Shown: positions 35,132 to 43,390 of the stretch, one piece after another | Position numbering within the stretch: position 1 is the stretch's first letter | Layout: each line of letters begins with the position of its first letter | DNA from: CALDTK01 sp965215115 | GTDB taxonomy: Bacteria; Bacteroidota; Bacteroidia; Chitinophagales; Saprospiraceae | Assembly (NCBI GenBank): GCA_965215115.1 | Contig: OZ244050.1 | Span: forward strand, 868,001 to 932,000 | Reading direction: 5' to 3' | Length of the DNA: 64,000 nucleotides | Notes under the pieces: model-generated | What the model was told of the DNA's origin: nothing | Databases searched by the model: none | The model's input: only the letters and a program-made list of their open reading frames with translations | Program-made: the position numbers and the translations under genes

Positions 35132-35938
35132 ATGCGCTTTCACTCTACCCTCCTGCTCCTCGTTTTCGCCGGCTTCTACCTTTCGAGCTACTCGACCGGA
35201 CCGGCCAACGGCGGCGTCGACGGCACCTCCAGCGGCCTGTCCGGAAGTCGCCAGTGCAGCGGCTGCCACAACGGCGGCAGCTTCGGCACGAAGACCACCT
35301 TCGCGCTCCTCGATGCCCAGGGGCAGGCCCAGGCGAGCTACCGCCCCGGCGAGACCTACAAACTCCGCGTCGACATCGCCACCGCGACGACGCCGGGCGG
35401 CTACGGCTTCCAGGTCCTCGTGATCGACGGGCAAAAGGCGAGCGCCGGCACCTACGGTACGGCCCCCGCCAACGCGCAGGTGAGCACCTTCGGGGGCCGC
35501 AACTACTTCGAGCACCGCCGCCGTCTCACGAGCGGCACGATCGACATCGACTGGACGGCCCCCGCCAAGGGCACCGGCGCCCTCAACGTCTACGCCGTCG
35601 GCAACGCCGTCAACGGCAATGGCGGCACGAGCGGCGACCAGCCGGACGAGGCCATCGTCACCCTCACCGAGAGCACCGCTTCGGGGTCGCACGACCGGGT
35701 TTGGCCCGCGGGCATCACCGTCGCGCAGTCCGCGGGCTCGATCACCCTCCACGGTGACGGTTTTGGCGAAGGCCCCTACACCGTGCGCCTGATCGACCTC
35801 GAGGGGCGGATGCTGCGATCGACGGTTTTGGCGAAAGCCGACCTCACGATGAGCGGCCTGCAGGCAGGAGCGCACGTGCTGCAGCTCGAAGGCGAGGAGG
35901 GTCTGCTGGCCGCCCGCATCGTCGTGGTGTTACCGTAG
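35132..35938 (+). CDS. secreted choice-of-anchor V-like protein with C-terminal sorting domain
   Basis: A 268-aa protein. Signal segment to about residue 20; then GSRQCSGCHNGGSFGTK, a CxxCH motif that could bind haem c or simply be a conserved Cys pair of this family; a reeler-like beta domain (YRPGETYKLRVDI, GGYGFQVLVID). The last 75 residues look like a T9SS C-terminal domain (VRLIDLEGRMLRSTV, GLQAGAHVLQL). Two minihairpins lie within 80 bp here (35760, 35825), both in that domain. Confidence 0.75.
   Translation: MRFHSTLLLLVFAGFYLSSYSTGPANGGVDGTSSGLSGSRQCSGCHNGGSFGTKTTFALLDAQGQAQASYRPGETYKLRVDIATATTPGGYGFQVLVIDGQKASAGTYGTAPANAQVSTFGGRNYFEHRRRLTSGTIDIDWTAPAKGTGALNVYAVGNAVNGNGGTSGDQPDEAIVTLTESTASGSHDRVWPAGITVAQSAGSITLHGDGFGEGPYTVRLIDLEGRMLRSTVLAKADLTMSGLQAGAHVLQLEGEEGLLAARIVVVLP
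35760..35774 (+). repeat. minihairpin GGC/GAAG/GCC
   Basis: Sense in the choice-of-anchor gene; atypical loop. Confidence 0.6.
35825..35839 (+). repeat. minihairpin GGC/GAAA/GCC
   Basis: Sense, same gene, 65 bp from the previous copy. Confidence 0.88.
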
Positions 35939-36121
35939 CGAGGCGTCGGCGGCACTACGGGCACCCATCGTGTGCGTAAACCTGTCAGGTAACGCGGGCG
36001 GGGTCCCGCGATCCGTCAGCCGGGCGTGCCCACCGCTGCCAGATTGACGGCGATTCGGGATTGGTAGGCCGTTTGCGGAAATTTGCCTCTACCGCTACCC
36101 CCATCTACCAAATCCGTACTC

Positions 36122-36700
36122 ATGCAAACCGATCCCCACTTCGAGCAGGACCCCGACCTCACCGACGAGCAAACCGGCGAGCGCATCATCGAGTCGATCG
36201 ACGGGCCGACGCCCGACACCGGGGCTGAGTTCGCCCCCGTCGACGAGGAGACCCAACTCGGCAAAACGCGCGCGGAGCTCGCCGAGCTCAAGGACAAGTA
36301 CCTGCGCCTCATGGCCGAGTTCGACAACTTCCGCAAGCGCACCGCCCGCGAGCGACTCCAGGAGCGCCTGGCCGCCGGGGAGTCCACCATCCGCGCCATC
36401 CTCCCGGTGGTCGACGACTTCGACCGCGCCAAGGCCACGGCCGACAGCGACGCCAACGACGAGTCCTTCACGAAGGGCGTCGAGCTCGTGTACCAGAAGC
36501 TCAAGCGCACCATGGAGACCCTCGGCGCGAAGGTCATGGTCTCGACCGGGGAGCCCTTCGACGCCGACCTCCACGAGGCCTTCACGGAGATCGACGCGCC
36601 CACGCCCGAGCTCGTCGGCAAGGTGGTCGACACCATCGAGCCCGGTTATTTCCTCAACGATAAGCTCATCCGCCACGCCAAGGTGGTGATCGGCAAGTAG
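36122..36700 (+). CDS. grpE: nucleotide exchange factor GrpE
   Basis: A 192-aa protein: acidic N-terminus, long coiled-coil helix (ELAELKDKYLRLMAEFDNFRKRTARER), then the beta domain (ATIRAILPVVDDFDRA-like core, EPFDADLHEAF, GYFLNDKLIRHAKVVIG). It releases ADP from DnaK. It is followed by dnaJ after 84 bp with a minihairpin between them. No dnaK is in the window. Confidence 0.95.
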   Translation: MQTDPHFEQDPDLTDEQTGERIIESIDGPTPDTGAEFAPVDEETQLGKTRAELAELKDKYLRLMAEFDNFRKRTARERLQERLAAGESTIRAILPVVDDFDRAKATADSDANDESFTKGVELVYQKLKRTMETLGAKVMVSTGEPFDADLHEAFTEIDAPTPELVGKVVDTIEPGYFLNDKLIRHAKVVIGK

Positions 36701-36738
36701 CACGTGCGCAGCGCCCCGCCGGGGGCTTTTTATTAGGC

Positions 36739-36753
36739 GCCTTTCGGCAAAAC
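36739..36753 (-). repeat. minihairpin GCC/GAAA/GGC
   Basis: Intergenic grpE-dnaJ; preceded by GGC as in the extended form. Confidence 0.88.
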
Positions 36754-36784
36754 CCGATTCGCGGGCGCCGCATCCGAAGATTAT

Positions 36785-37945
36785 ATGTCCAAACGAGATT
36801 ATTACGAGGTCCTGGGGGTCTCCAAGCAGGCCACCGAGGCCGAACTCAAGAAGTCGTACCGCAAGGTCGCGATGGAGAACCACCCCGACCGCAACCCCGA
36901 CAATCCGGCGGCCGAGGAGAAGTTCAAGGAGGCCGCCGAGGCCTACGAGGTCCTCACCGACCCGCAGAAACGCGCGCGCTACGACCGCTACGGCCACGCG
37001 GGCATGGGCCAGGGCGGCGGGCCGGGTGGCTTCGGCGGCGGGATGACGATGGACGACATCTTCCAGAACTTCGGCGACATCTTCGGGCAGGGCTCGGCGT
37101 TCGAGGGCTTCTTCGGGCAGCAGGGCGGCGGCGGGCGCCGACAGCCCCGCGGCGAGCGCGGCTCCAACCTCCGCACCCGCGTCAAGCTCACCCTCGAGGA
37201 GGTGGCCAACGGCGTCAACAAGAAGATCAAGATCAAGAAGCAGGTCGGGTGCGACACCTGCGACGGCACCGGCGCCAAGGACGCCTCGAGCGTCAAGACC
37301 TGCGGCACGTGCGGCGGGTCGGGCATGGTGCGCCAGGTGCGCAACACCTTCCTCGGGCAGATGGCCACCACGGCCACCTGTCCCACCTGCGCGGGCAGCG
37401 GCCAGCAGATCGAGGCCAACTGTCCGAAGTGCAAGGGCGACGGCATCGTCTACGGCGAGGAGACCATCGACCTCGACATCCCCGCCGGCGTGGCCGAGGG
37501 CATGCAACTGTCGATGACGGGCCGCGGCAACGCCGGGCGCCGCGGCGGACCCTCCGGCGACCTGCTGATCAACATCAACGAGATCCCCCACGAGTCCCTC
37601 CAGCGCAACGGCCAGGACCTCGTCTACGAGTTGCGCGTCAACATCGCCGACGCCGCCCTCGGGACCAAGGTCGAGGTCCCGACCCTCGACGGCAACGTCC
37701 GCTTCGAGATTCAGCCCGGGACGCAGTCCGGCGAGATCAAGCGCCTCAAGGGCAAGGGCCTCCCGAGCGTCCAGGCCCACGGCCGCGGCGACCAGTTCGT
37801 GCACGTCAACGTCTTCACCCCGAAGCGCTTCTCCGACCGCGAGCGCGAGCTGCTCGAGGAGCTGCGCGAGAGTCCCAACTTCCAGCCCGAGGGCCACTCG
37901 AAGGAGAAGGGCTTCTTCGACAAGGTGAAGGACTTCTTCCAGTGA
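36785..37945 (+). CDS. dnaJ: co-chaperone DnaJ
   Basis: A 386-aa type I J protein. J domain with HPDRNPDNP around residue 33, Gly/Phe-rich linker, four CxxCxGxG zinc motifs (CDTCDGTG, CGTCGGSG, CPTCAGSG, CPKCKGDG) and C-terminal substrate domains. It stimulates DnaK ATPase. The stop codon overlaps a GTG that is one candidate start for gldH. No minihairpin falls inside the gene. Confidence 0.96.
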   Translation: MSKRDYYEVLGVSKQATEAELKKSYRKVAMENHPDRNPDNPAAEEKFKEAAEAYEVLTDPQKRARYDRYGHAGMGQGGGPGGFGGGMTMDDIFQNFGDIFGQGSAFEGFFGQQGGGGRRQPRGERGSNLRTRVKLTLEEVANGVNKKIKIKKQVGCDTCDGTGAKDASSVKTCGTCGGSGMVRQVRNTFLGQMATTATCPTCAGSGQQIEANCPKCKGDGIVYGEETIDLDIPAGVAEGMQLSMTGRGNAGRRGGPSGDLLININEIPHESLQRNGQDLVYELRVNIADAALGTKVEVPTLDGNVRFEIQPGTQSGEIKRLKGKGLPSVQAHGRGDQFVHVNVFTPKRFSDRERELLEELRESPNFQPEGHSKEKGFFDKVKDFFQ

Positions 37946-38559
37946 GGTGGCGGCCCTCTGTGAGACTCCCACGCCAGGCTGCGCCGTCTCGGAATGACGG
38001 CCGTTGCGAGCCGCGACGCACGACCCGTCATTGCGAGCCGCGACGTAGGAGCTGGCGTGGCAATCGCTGTACCCACCCCAGAGCCCACACCACCCTCGCC
38101 TGCGCCGTCACGCTCCTCGCCCTCACCGCGTTCACCGCCTGCGGCCCCGAAGTCGTCTACGAGCAACACCGCGACCTCCCCGGCCAGTGGGCCTACGCCG
38201 ACTCCGTGGTCTTCGCCTACGACATCGCCGACACGAGCCGCGCCTACGACCTCACCCTCGAGGTCGACCACAGGGATGTCTTCGCGACGCAGAATCTCTA
38301 CGCCGAGTTCACGACCGTCTACCCCGACGGCCGGCGCCAGACGGAGCCCCTGAGCCTCGAGCTCGCCGACGGCAGCGGGCGCTGGCTCGGGGACTGCCGC
38401 GGCGAGGAGTGCACGCTGCGGCTCCCGCTCCAGGCCTCGACCCACTACCCCGCCGCGGGCGCCTACGCCATGATATTGCGGCAGTTCATGCGCCGGGATT
38501 CGGTGCCGGGCCTCGAGGGCTTCGGCTTGCGGATTTCCGTAGCGCAAGCGCCTAATTAA
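37942..38559 (+). CDS. gldH: gliding motility lipoprotein GldH, 5' end unclear
   Basis: The core (from about 38083) has a signal segment with lipobox (LTAFTACGPE) and a GldH-type domain: WAYADSVVFAYDIADTS, YDLTLEVDHRD, TQNLYAEFTTVYPDG, GRWLGDC and AMILRQFMRRD. GldH is an outer-membrane lipoprotein needed for gliding with the type IX system. No ATG, GTG or TTG is in frame between the repeat block and the signal peptide; the only in-frame candidates are GTGs at 37942 and 37960, which would add an implausible basic leader of about 45-50 residues. The intervening DNA is made of repeat copies (37962-38066), so the natural start may have been displaced, or a base is missing. Confidence 0.75.
   Translation: MRWRPSVRLPRQAAPSRNDGRCEPRRTTRHCEPRRRSWRGNRCTHPRAHTTLACAVTLLALTAFTACGPEVVYEQHRDLPGQWAYADSVVFAYDIADTSRAYDLTLEVDHRDVFATQNLYAEFTTVYPDGRRQTEPLSLELADGSGRWLGDCRGEECTLRLPLQASTHYPAAGAYAMILRQFMRRDSVPGLEGFGLRISVAQAPN
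37962..38000 (-). repeat. intergenic palindromic repeat, copy A (inverted)
   Basis: Read on the minus strand it aligns with copy B at 38026-38066: both begin GTCATT(C/G)CGAG and end CTGGCGTGG(G/C)A(G/A)TC. It resembles the GTCATTGCGAG...GGCAATC class of interspersed repeats known from many bacteria. Confidence 0.75.
38026..38066 (+). repeat. intergenic palindromic repeat, copy B
   Basis: Inverted partner of 37962-38000. Part of it (TTGCGAGCCGCGACG) is also directly duplicated at 38004-38018. Confidence 0.75.
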
Positions 38560-38646
38560 GGACCACAACCTGACCGCGGCGAACTTTCGCTATTCCGCGC
38601 AGAGACTTGCAAATACGTAAATTTGCGAGACCCAACCGAAGATGCA

Positions 38647-39834
38647 ATGTTATACAACCTCACCGAAGAGCAGCGCGCCGTCAAGGAGGCCGCCCGCGAG
38701 TTCGCCCAGTCGACCCTCAAGCCCGGCGTCATCGCGCGCGACTCGTCGATGACCTACCCGACCGAGGAGGTCCGCCAGATGGCCGAGCTCGGCTTCCTGG
38801 GCATGATGGTCGACACGGCGTACGGCGGGGGCGGCATGGATACCCTGAGCTACGTGCTCGCCATGGAGGAGCTCTCCAAGGTCGACAACTCCTGCTCGGT
38901 GATCGTGTCGGTCAACAACTCCCTGGTCTGCTACGGGCTCCAGGAGTTCGGCTCCGAGGAGCAGAAGGCGAAGTACCTCCCGAAGCTCGCCACCGGGGAG
39001 TGGATCGGGGCCTTCTGCCTGTCGGAGCCCGAGGCCGGCTCCGATGCCACGAGCCAGAAGACCACGGCCGTCGACATGGGCGACCACTACCTGCTCAACG
39101 GCACGAAGAACTGGATCACGAACGGCGGCACGTCCCAGGTCCACCTCGTCATCGCGCAGACCAACCCCGAGAAGGCCCACCGCGGCATCAACTGCCTCAT
39201 CGTCGAGACCCACTGGGACGGCGTGACGATCGGCGCCAAGGAGGACAAGCTCGGCATCCGCAGCTCCGACACGCACACCATCATGTATTCGGACGTCAAG
39301 GTCCCGAAGGAGAACCGCATCGGGGCCGACGGCTTCGGGTTCAAGTTCGCGATGAAGACCCTCGCCGGGGGCCGCATCGGGATTGCCGCCCAGGCCCTCG
39401 GGATCGCCGCCGGCGGACTCGAGCTCGCCACCGCCTACGCCAAGGAGCGCGAGGCGTTCGGCAAGCCGATCGCCCAGCACCAGGCCATCGCCTTCAAGCT
39501 CGCCGAGATGGCCACCGAGGTCGAGGCCGCGCGCCTGCTCGTCTACCAGGCCGCCATCGCGAAGGATCGCCACCTCAACTACGACACGCTCTCGAGCATG
39601 GCCAAGCTCTACGCCTCGAAGGTGGCCATGGAGCAGACCGTGGAGGCCGTCCAGATCCACGGCGGCTACGGCTTCGTGAAGGAGTACCACGTCGAGCGCC
39701 TCATGCGCGACGCCAAGATCACGCAGATCTACGAGGGCACGTCCGAGGTCCAGAAGATCGTCCTGAGCCGTGCGTTGCTGAAGGGAGAGCTCTACCCCGA
39801 CATGCAGTTCGCGCACGAGGAGGCGATGGTCTAA
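38647..39834 (+). CDS. acyl-CoA dehydrogenase
   Basis: A 395-aa FAD flavoprotein. N-terminal helices (LTEEQRAVKEAAREFA), FAD-binding AFCLSEPEAGSDATS and NWITNGG, then the C-terminal helical domain with REAFGKPIAQHQ and QIHGGYGFVKEY. The catalytic base Glu is in YEGTSEVQKIVL, the position found in short- and medium-chain enzymes. It oxidises acyl-CoA to enoyl-CoA and passes electrons to ETF. It stands alone, with a strong terminator after it. Start at the ATG at 38647. Confidence 0.93.
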   Translation: MLYNLTEEQRAVKEAAREFAQSTLKPGVIARDSSMTYPTEEVRQMAELGFLGMMVDTAYGGGGMDTLSYVLAMEELSKVDNSCSVIVSVNNSLVCYGLQEFGSEEQKAKYLPKLATGEWIGAFCLSEPEAGSDATSQKTTAVDMGDHYLLNGTKNWITNGGTSQVHLVIAQTNPEKAHRGINCLIVETHWDGVTIGAKEDKLGIRSSDTHTIMYSDVKVPKENRIGADGFGFKFAMKTLAGGRIGIAAQALGIAAGGLELATAYAKEREAFGKPIAQHQAIAFKLAEMATEVEAARLLVYQAAIAKDRHLNYDTLSSMAKLYASKVAMEQTVEAVQIHGGYGFVKEYHVERLMRDAKITQIYEGTSEVQKIVLSRALLKGELYPDMQFAHEEAMV

Positions 39835-39866
39835 GGCACCAGCGGAGTCGATGACATCAGCTTGAG

Positions 39867-39881
39867 GGCTTTCGCCAAAAC
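39867..39881 (-). repeat. minihairpin GGC/GAAA/GCC
   Basis: Left arm of the terminator after the acyl-CoA dehydrogenase. Confidence 0.9.
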
Positions 39882-39892
39882 ACGACACGCGT

Positions 39893-39907
39893 GTTTTGGC
39901 GAAAGCC
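39893..39907 (+). repeat. minihairpin GGC/GAAA/GCC
   Basis: Right arm of the same terminator. Confidence 0.9.
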
Positions 39908-39908
39908 T

Positions 39909-40141
39909 TTTCTAATTTAGGCGGCAAGCCGGGCCCCAGCCCACGGTTTAGCGTGCTTTAGCGCGCGACCTCTCGGCGGAGCCGAACTTAACGTGAGGTG
40001 CATTAGCATCCGAACTTTCAGTCCAACGGGGTACCTACGTCGAATTGCGGTTCAGTTCGCCCCCGGCACACGCCGCACTGGCGGAGCCAGCCAAACGCGG
40101 CGCCCCGACAACTTACCCCCGCCCCCCAGGTTCCTTGCAGG
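39909..40141. other. intergenic region with partial copy of the 97-bp element
   Basis: No gene. At 40075-40100 it holds the CTGGCGGAGCCAG palindrome followed by CCAAACGCGGC, matching the core of the repeats at 32719 and 32855. Confidence 0.6.
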
Positions 40142-41209
40142 TTGAAAGCCCTTCACCAAATAGGCACCCTGGCCGGCATCCCGATCCGGGTCCACGCCCT
40201 CACCTACGCCCTGCCCTTGCTGGCCCTGGGCTTCGGGGTCTGGCGTGAGCTCACCGTGCCGGGGATGATGTGGCTCGAGGTGCTCGTGCTCGGGGTACTG
40301 GTCTGTGTGCTGTTGCACGAGTTCGGACACGCGCTGGCGGCTCGGTACTTCAAGGTCGGCGTGCACGATGTGCTGCTGCTGCCCGTGGGCGGGGCCGCGC
40401 GCCTCGAGAGGCTCCCCGGGACGGCCACGCAGGAGAGCGCCGTCGTCTTCGCCGGACCGCTCGTCAACCTACTCCTCGGGCTGCTGCTCCTGCCCCTGGT
40501 GTACGTCTTGCCGGAAGGCGAACGCTTCCTGTGGGAAGGCAACTTCTCGGCCGGGGCCACGCTGGCGAGCCTGTCGGTCTTTAACCTGATCGTCTTCGCG
40601 GTCAATCTCGTACCCGTGTTCCCGCTCGACGGCGGACGGCTGTTGCGCTCGGTGCTCACTAATTGGATGCCGCGGCTCCGGGCCACGCAGATCAGCGCCG
40701 TTGCGGCGAGGCTCATTCTCCTGGTCGGGATCGCCTTCGTGGTCTGGCGCGGGGACTACATGTTCGTGCTGTTGTTTGGCTACCTCTTCGTGCTCGCCGG
40801 GCGCGAGGTCCACATGGCGTCGGTGCAGCACTTCCTCGAGGGCGACCGCCTCGGGCAGCACGCGCACGGGGTCCGGGTGTTCGACCCGAGCGTCCCCATC
40901 GCCGACGTCCTCCACCAACTCGAGCGCAACCGACACGCCGGCGCCGTCATCGCCGACGAGTGTTGCCCGATTGGCTTCGTGACCGTACAGCTGCTCCACC
41001 TGGCGCCCGACCACAGCCGCCACGTGGGCGACCTCGAGATGCTCACCGTCGTGTGTCACGACAGCCACGCCCCCCTCAAGGAACTGAGCCGCCAGTTTGC
41101 CTGCCACCCGAGGTCGGTGGCGATCGAGGAGATCGACGGTCGGCCGGCGGGTTACCTAGACCTGGATGGCCTGACGGCCGCCTTCGAGGAGTACCAGGCG
41201 CGGGAGTAG
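40142..41209 (+). CDS. site-2 protease family membrane metalloprotease
   Basis: A 355-aa protein from a TTG start at 40142. Membrane helices surround the zinc motif LLHEFGHALAA (about residue 60) and the second motif LVPVFPLDGGRLL (about residue 160), the two hallmarks of M50 intramembrane proteases. The C-terminal 120 residues look like a pair of degenerate CBS motifs (VRVFDPSVPIADVLHQLERN, ...PAGYLDLDGLTAAF). Such enzymes cut membrane-bound regulators; the substrate is unknown. A near-perfect minihairpin (GTCTT instead of GTTTT) is at 40505. Confidence 0.88.
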   Translation: MKALHQIGTLAGIPIRVHALTYALPLLALGFGVWRELTVPGMMWLEVLVLGVLVCVLLHEFGHALAARYFKVGVHDVLLLPVGGAARLERLPGTATQESAVVFAGPLVNLLLGLLLLPLVYVLPEGERFLWEGNFSAGATLASLSVFNLIVFAVNLVPVFPLDGGRLLRSVLTNWMPRLRATQISAVAARLILLVGIAFVVWRGDYMFVLLFGYLFVLAGREVHMASVQHFLEGDRLGQHAHGVRVFDPSVPIADVLHQLERNRHAGAVIADECCPIGFVTVQLLHLAPDHSRHVGDLEMLTVVCHDSHAPLKELSRQFACHPRSVAIEEIDGRPAGYLDLDGLTAAFEEYQARE

Positions 41210-41243
41210 TCCCGTCACCCTTCCACCTTCACCACTTAGCGTT

Positions 41244-41750
41244 CTAAGCCTTCGTCAGCTCGGCGATGATCACGGGCGTCAGGTCGGCGGCGTCATCGAC
41301 GAAGAGCAGGGCCTGGGGCAGACTCGAGTCGAGGATGAGGGTATAGCCATTGGTTTTGGCGTAAGCCCTGATCGTCGCCATCACCTCGTCGACGATGGGC
41401 GTGAGGTACTGCGCGCGACGGGACTCGAACATGCGGGCGCCCTCGGACTGGAAGACCTCGATCTGCTGCTGCAGCTCCTGCAGGTCCTGTTGCGCCTGCT
41501 GGAGCGCCTTCGGGGTCATGTCGCTGCGCCCGCTCTGCGCGGCCTCCAGCATGGTCGTGAACTCGGCCTCGAGGGCGGCGAGGCCATCGCGCAGCGTATC
41601 CTGGTAGACTTGCAGCATACTGTCGGCCTCGGCGGTGGCGTCGAGGGACTCGAGGACGAGGCCCGTGTTGACGTGACCCAACTTCGCCTGCGCCGAGGCG
41701 ACGGCGACGGCGGAGAGGCACAGCAGCGTAAGGAGGAGAAGGTTCTTCAT
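41244..41750 (-). CDS. OmpH/Skp-like periplasmic chaperone
   Basis: A 168-aa protein: signal peptide (LLLLTLLCLSAVAVASAQA), then KLGHVNTGLVLESL and a long coiled coil (about residues 45-120, Gln/Glu-rich) and a C-terminal segment GYTLILDSSLPQALLF typical of Skp. It escorts unfolded outer-membrane proteins in the periplasm. It is divergent from the two-component system, with a palindromic stretch in between. A minihairpin (41353) lies antisense in the C-terminal part. Confidence 0.85.
   Translation of the reverse strand: MKNLLLLTLLCLSAVAVASAQAKLGHVNTGLVLESLDATAEADSMLQVYQDTLRDGLAALEAEFTTMLEAAQSGRSDMTPKALQQAQQDLQELQQQIEVFQSEGARMFESRRAQYLTPIVDEVMATIRAYAKTNGYTLILDSSLPQALLFVDDAADLTPVIIAELTKA
41353..41367 (+). 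repeat. minihairpin GGC/GTAA/GCC
   Basis: Antisense in the Skp-like gene. Confidence 0.85.
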
Positions 41751-41807
41751 GCGGGGCGCAAATGTACGCGGCTGGCGACATTGACTCGGTCGCGCGCGTG
41801 GCACAGA

Positions 41808-41852
41808 TAGGGTATCCCCGGCGGACGGCTCCGGCTGCGCGGCAATACCCTA
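41808..41852. promoter_or_regulatory. palindromic half-sites between skp-like and kinase genes
   Basis: TAGGGTAT (41808-41815) and ATACCCTA (41845-41852), 29 bp apart, lie between divergent genes. A related pair occurs at 34034-34054. Possibly an operator; the regulator is unknown. Confidence 0.35.
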
Positions 41853-41897
41853 CGGCGTTCTAACGCTTTTCGCTTACCCTTGTAGTACCCCGCACCT

Positions 41898-43385
41898 ATG
41901 TCGAAGGCGAAGATCTGGCTCATCGTGTCCGTGATGTCCGTGGCGCTCCTCGGGATCACCGTCATGCAGGTGACCTGGATCCAGAACCTCATCGAACTCA
42001 ACGGCGAGAACTTCGACGAGCAGGCCTTCGCGGCGCTCAACGGCACGGCCGAGCGGCTCGCGCAACTCGAGAACCGCGATGCCTACGCCAATGGGTACTC
42101 GATCGACTTCTTCAAGAATCGCCAGTACGACAGCCTGCAGGATACTTTGCCGCAGGCCGCGAACGCGAGCGCGGCGGTGGCCATCGGCGCGGGAGACGGC
42201 CGCGAGCGGCCGCGGTTCTCCGATCCGTACTTCCGGCAGTACATGCAGTACGCGTCCGACCTACAGAGCGTCCCGCTCGGCAACCGCATCCAGCCGCAGC
42301 TACTCGACACCATCCTCCGCCAGGAGCTCGCGAACTACGGCATCTCGGCCGCCTATACCTACGGGGTGTTTTCGGTCAACCCGACCGGCTTCATCATCCG
42401 CGACGGGAAGTACTTCGTCGGCGACGCGGGACCGGCCAACTTCGTGTCCGACGACTCGGCGGAGAAGGGGTCGCTCGAGTCGAGTCGGTACGTGGTGTGG
42501 TTGTTCAAGGAGACCTCGCCGCAGCAGCCCCCGGGCATGCTCGTGATCCACTTCCCGGATCGGTCCAGCGTGCTCCTGGCCTCGGTGTGGTGGACGATCC
42601 TCGTGAGTGGCGTGCTGCTGTCGATCGTCCTGGCGTGCTTCGCGTACTCGATCGTGATCATCTTCCGCCAGAAGCGGCTGTCGAGGATGAAGAACGACTT
42701 CATCTCCAACATGACGCACGAGTTCAAGACCCCGATCGCGACCATTAGCCTGGCGGCGGACTCGATCACGAACGCCAAGGTCATCGGCTCCCCCGACAGG
42801 CTCAATCGCTTCGCCGGCATCATCAAGGCCGAGAACCAGCGCATGCACCGCCAGGTCGAGAAGGTCCTGCAGGCCGCGCAGATCGAGCGCGGCGACATGA
42901 AGCTCAAGCCCGTCGAGATCGACATCAACGAACTCGCCCAGCAGGCCGCCGAGCACATGACCCTCCAGGTCGATCAGCGCGGCGGGCAGCTCCACCTCGA
43001 GCTCGAGGCCACGCGTCCGCACGTCACCGCCGACCGTACCCACCTCAGCAACGTGATCCACAACCTGCTCGACAACGCCATCAAGTACAGCCCGGAGGTC
43101 GTCGACATCACCGTGCGCACTGAAGACACGCGGGACGGCGTTAGGGTGCGCGTACGTGACCAGGGCATCGGGATGAGCGGCGAGGACCAGCGGCAGATCT
43201 TCGAGTCCTTCTTCCGCGTCCACACCGGCAACCGCCACGACGTCAAGGGCTTCGGCCTCGGGCTCAGCTACGTCAAGGCCGCCATCGAGGCCCACGGCGG
43301 GAGGGTGTCGGTACAGTCCGCCCCGCAGCAGGGCTCGACCTTCACGGTGGAGCTTCCGCAAAAACCCACCGCGCCTAAATCCTGA
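41898..43385 (+). CDS. sensor histidine kinase
   Basis: A 495-aa inner-membrane kinase: helix 1 (residues 5-27), an extracytoplasmic domain of about 190 residues, helix 2 (about 228-253), then a HisKA domain with FISNMTHEFKTPIATISLAADS and an HATPase with NVIHNLLDNAIKYS, RDQGIGMS, IFESFFRVHTG and GFGLGLSYVK. No HAMP or PAS domain is seen. The response-regulator gene starts 5 bp after its stop, so the two form an operon and cognate pair. The stimulus is unknown. Confidence 0.94.
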   Translation: MSKAKIWLIVSVMSVALLGITVMQVTWIQNLIELNGENFDEQAFAALNGTAERLAQLENRDAYANGYSIDFFKNRQYDSLQDTLPQAANASAAVAIGAGDGRERPRFSDPYFRQYMQYASDLQSVPLGNRIQPQLLDTILRQELANYGISAAYTYGVFSVNPTGFIIRDGKYFVGDAGPANFVSDDSAEKGSLESSRYVVWLFKETSPQQPPGMLVIHFPDRSSVLLASVWWTILVSGVLLSIVLACFAYSIVIIFRQKRLSRMKNDFISNMTHEFKTPIATISLAADSITNAKVIGSPDRLNRFAGIIKAENQRMHRQVEKVLQAAQIERGDMKLKPVEIDINELAQQAAEHMTLQVDQRGGQLHLELEATRPHVTADRTHLSNVIHNLLDNAIKYSPEVVDITVRTEDTRDGVRVRVRDQGIGMSGEDQRQIFESFFRVHTGNRHDVKGFGLGLSYVKAAIEAHGGRVSVQSAPQQGSTFTVELPQKPTAPKS

Positions 43386-43390
43386 ACCCT

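Larger units (their letters stand above)
39867..39907. terminator. intrinsic terminator made of two inverted minihairpins
   Basis: Perfect 18-bp arms (39867-39884 and 39890-39907) with a 5-nt loop and a following TTTTCT tract. Each arm is one complete minihairpin motif plus three bases. Confidence 0.88.
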
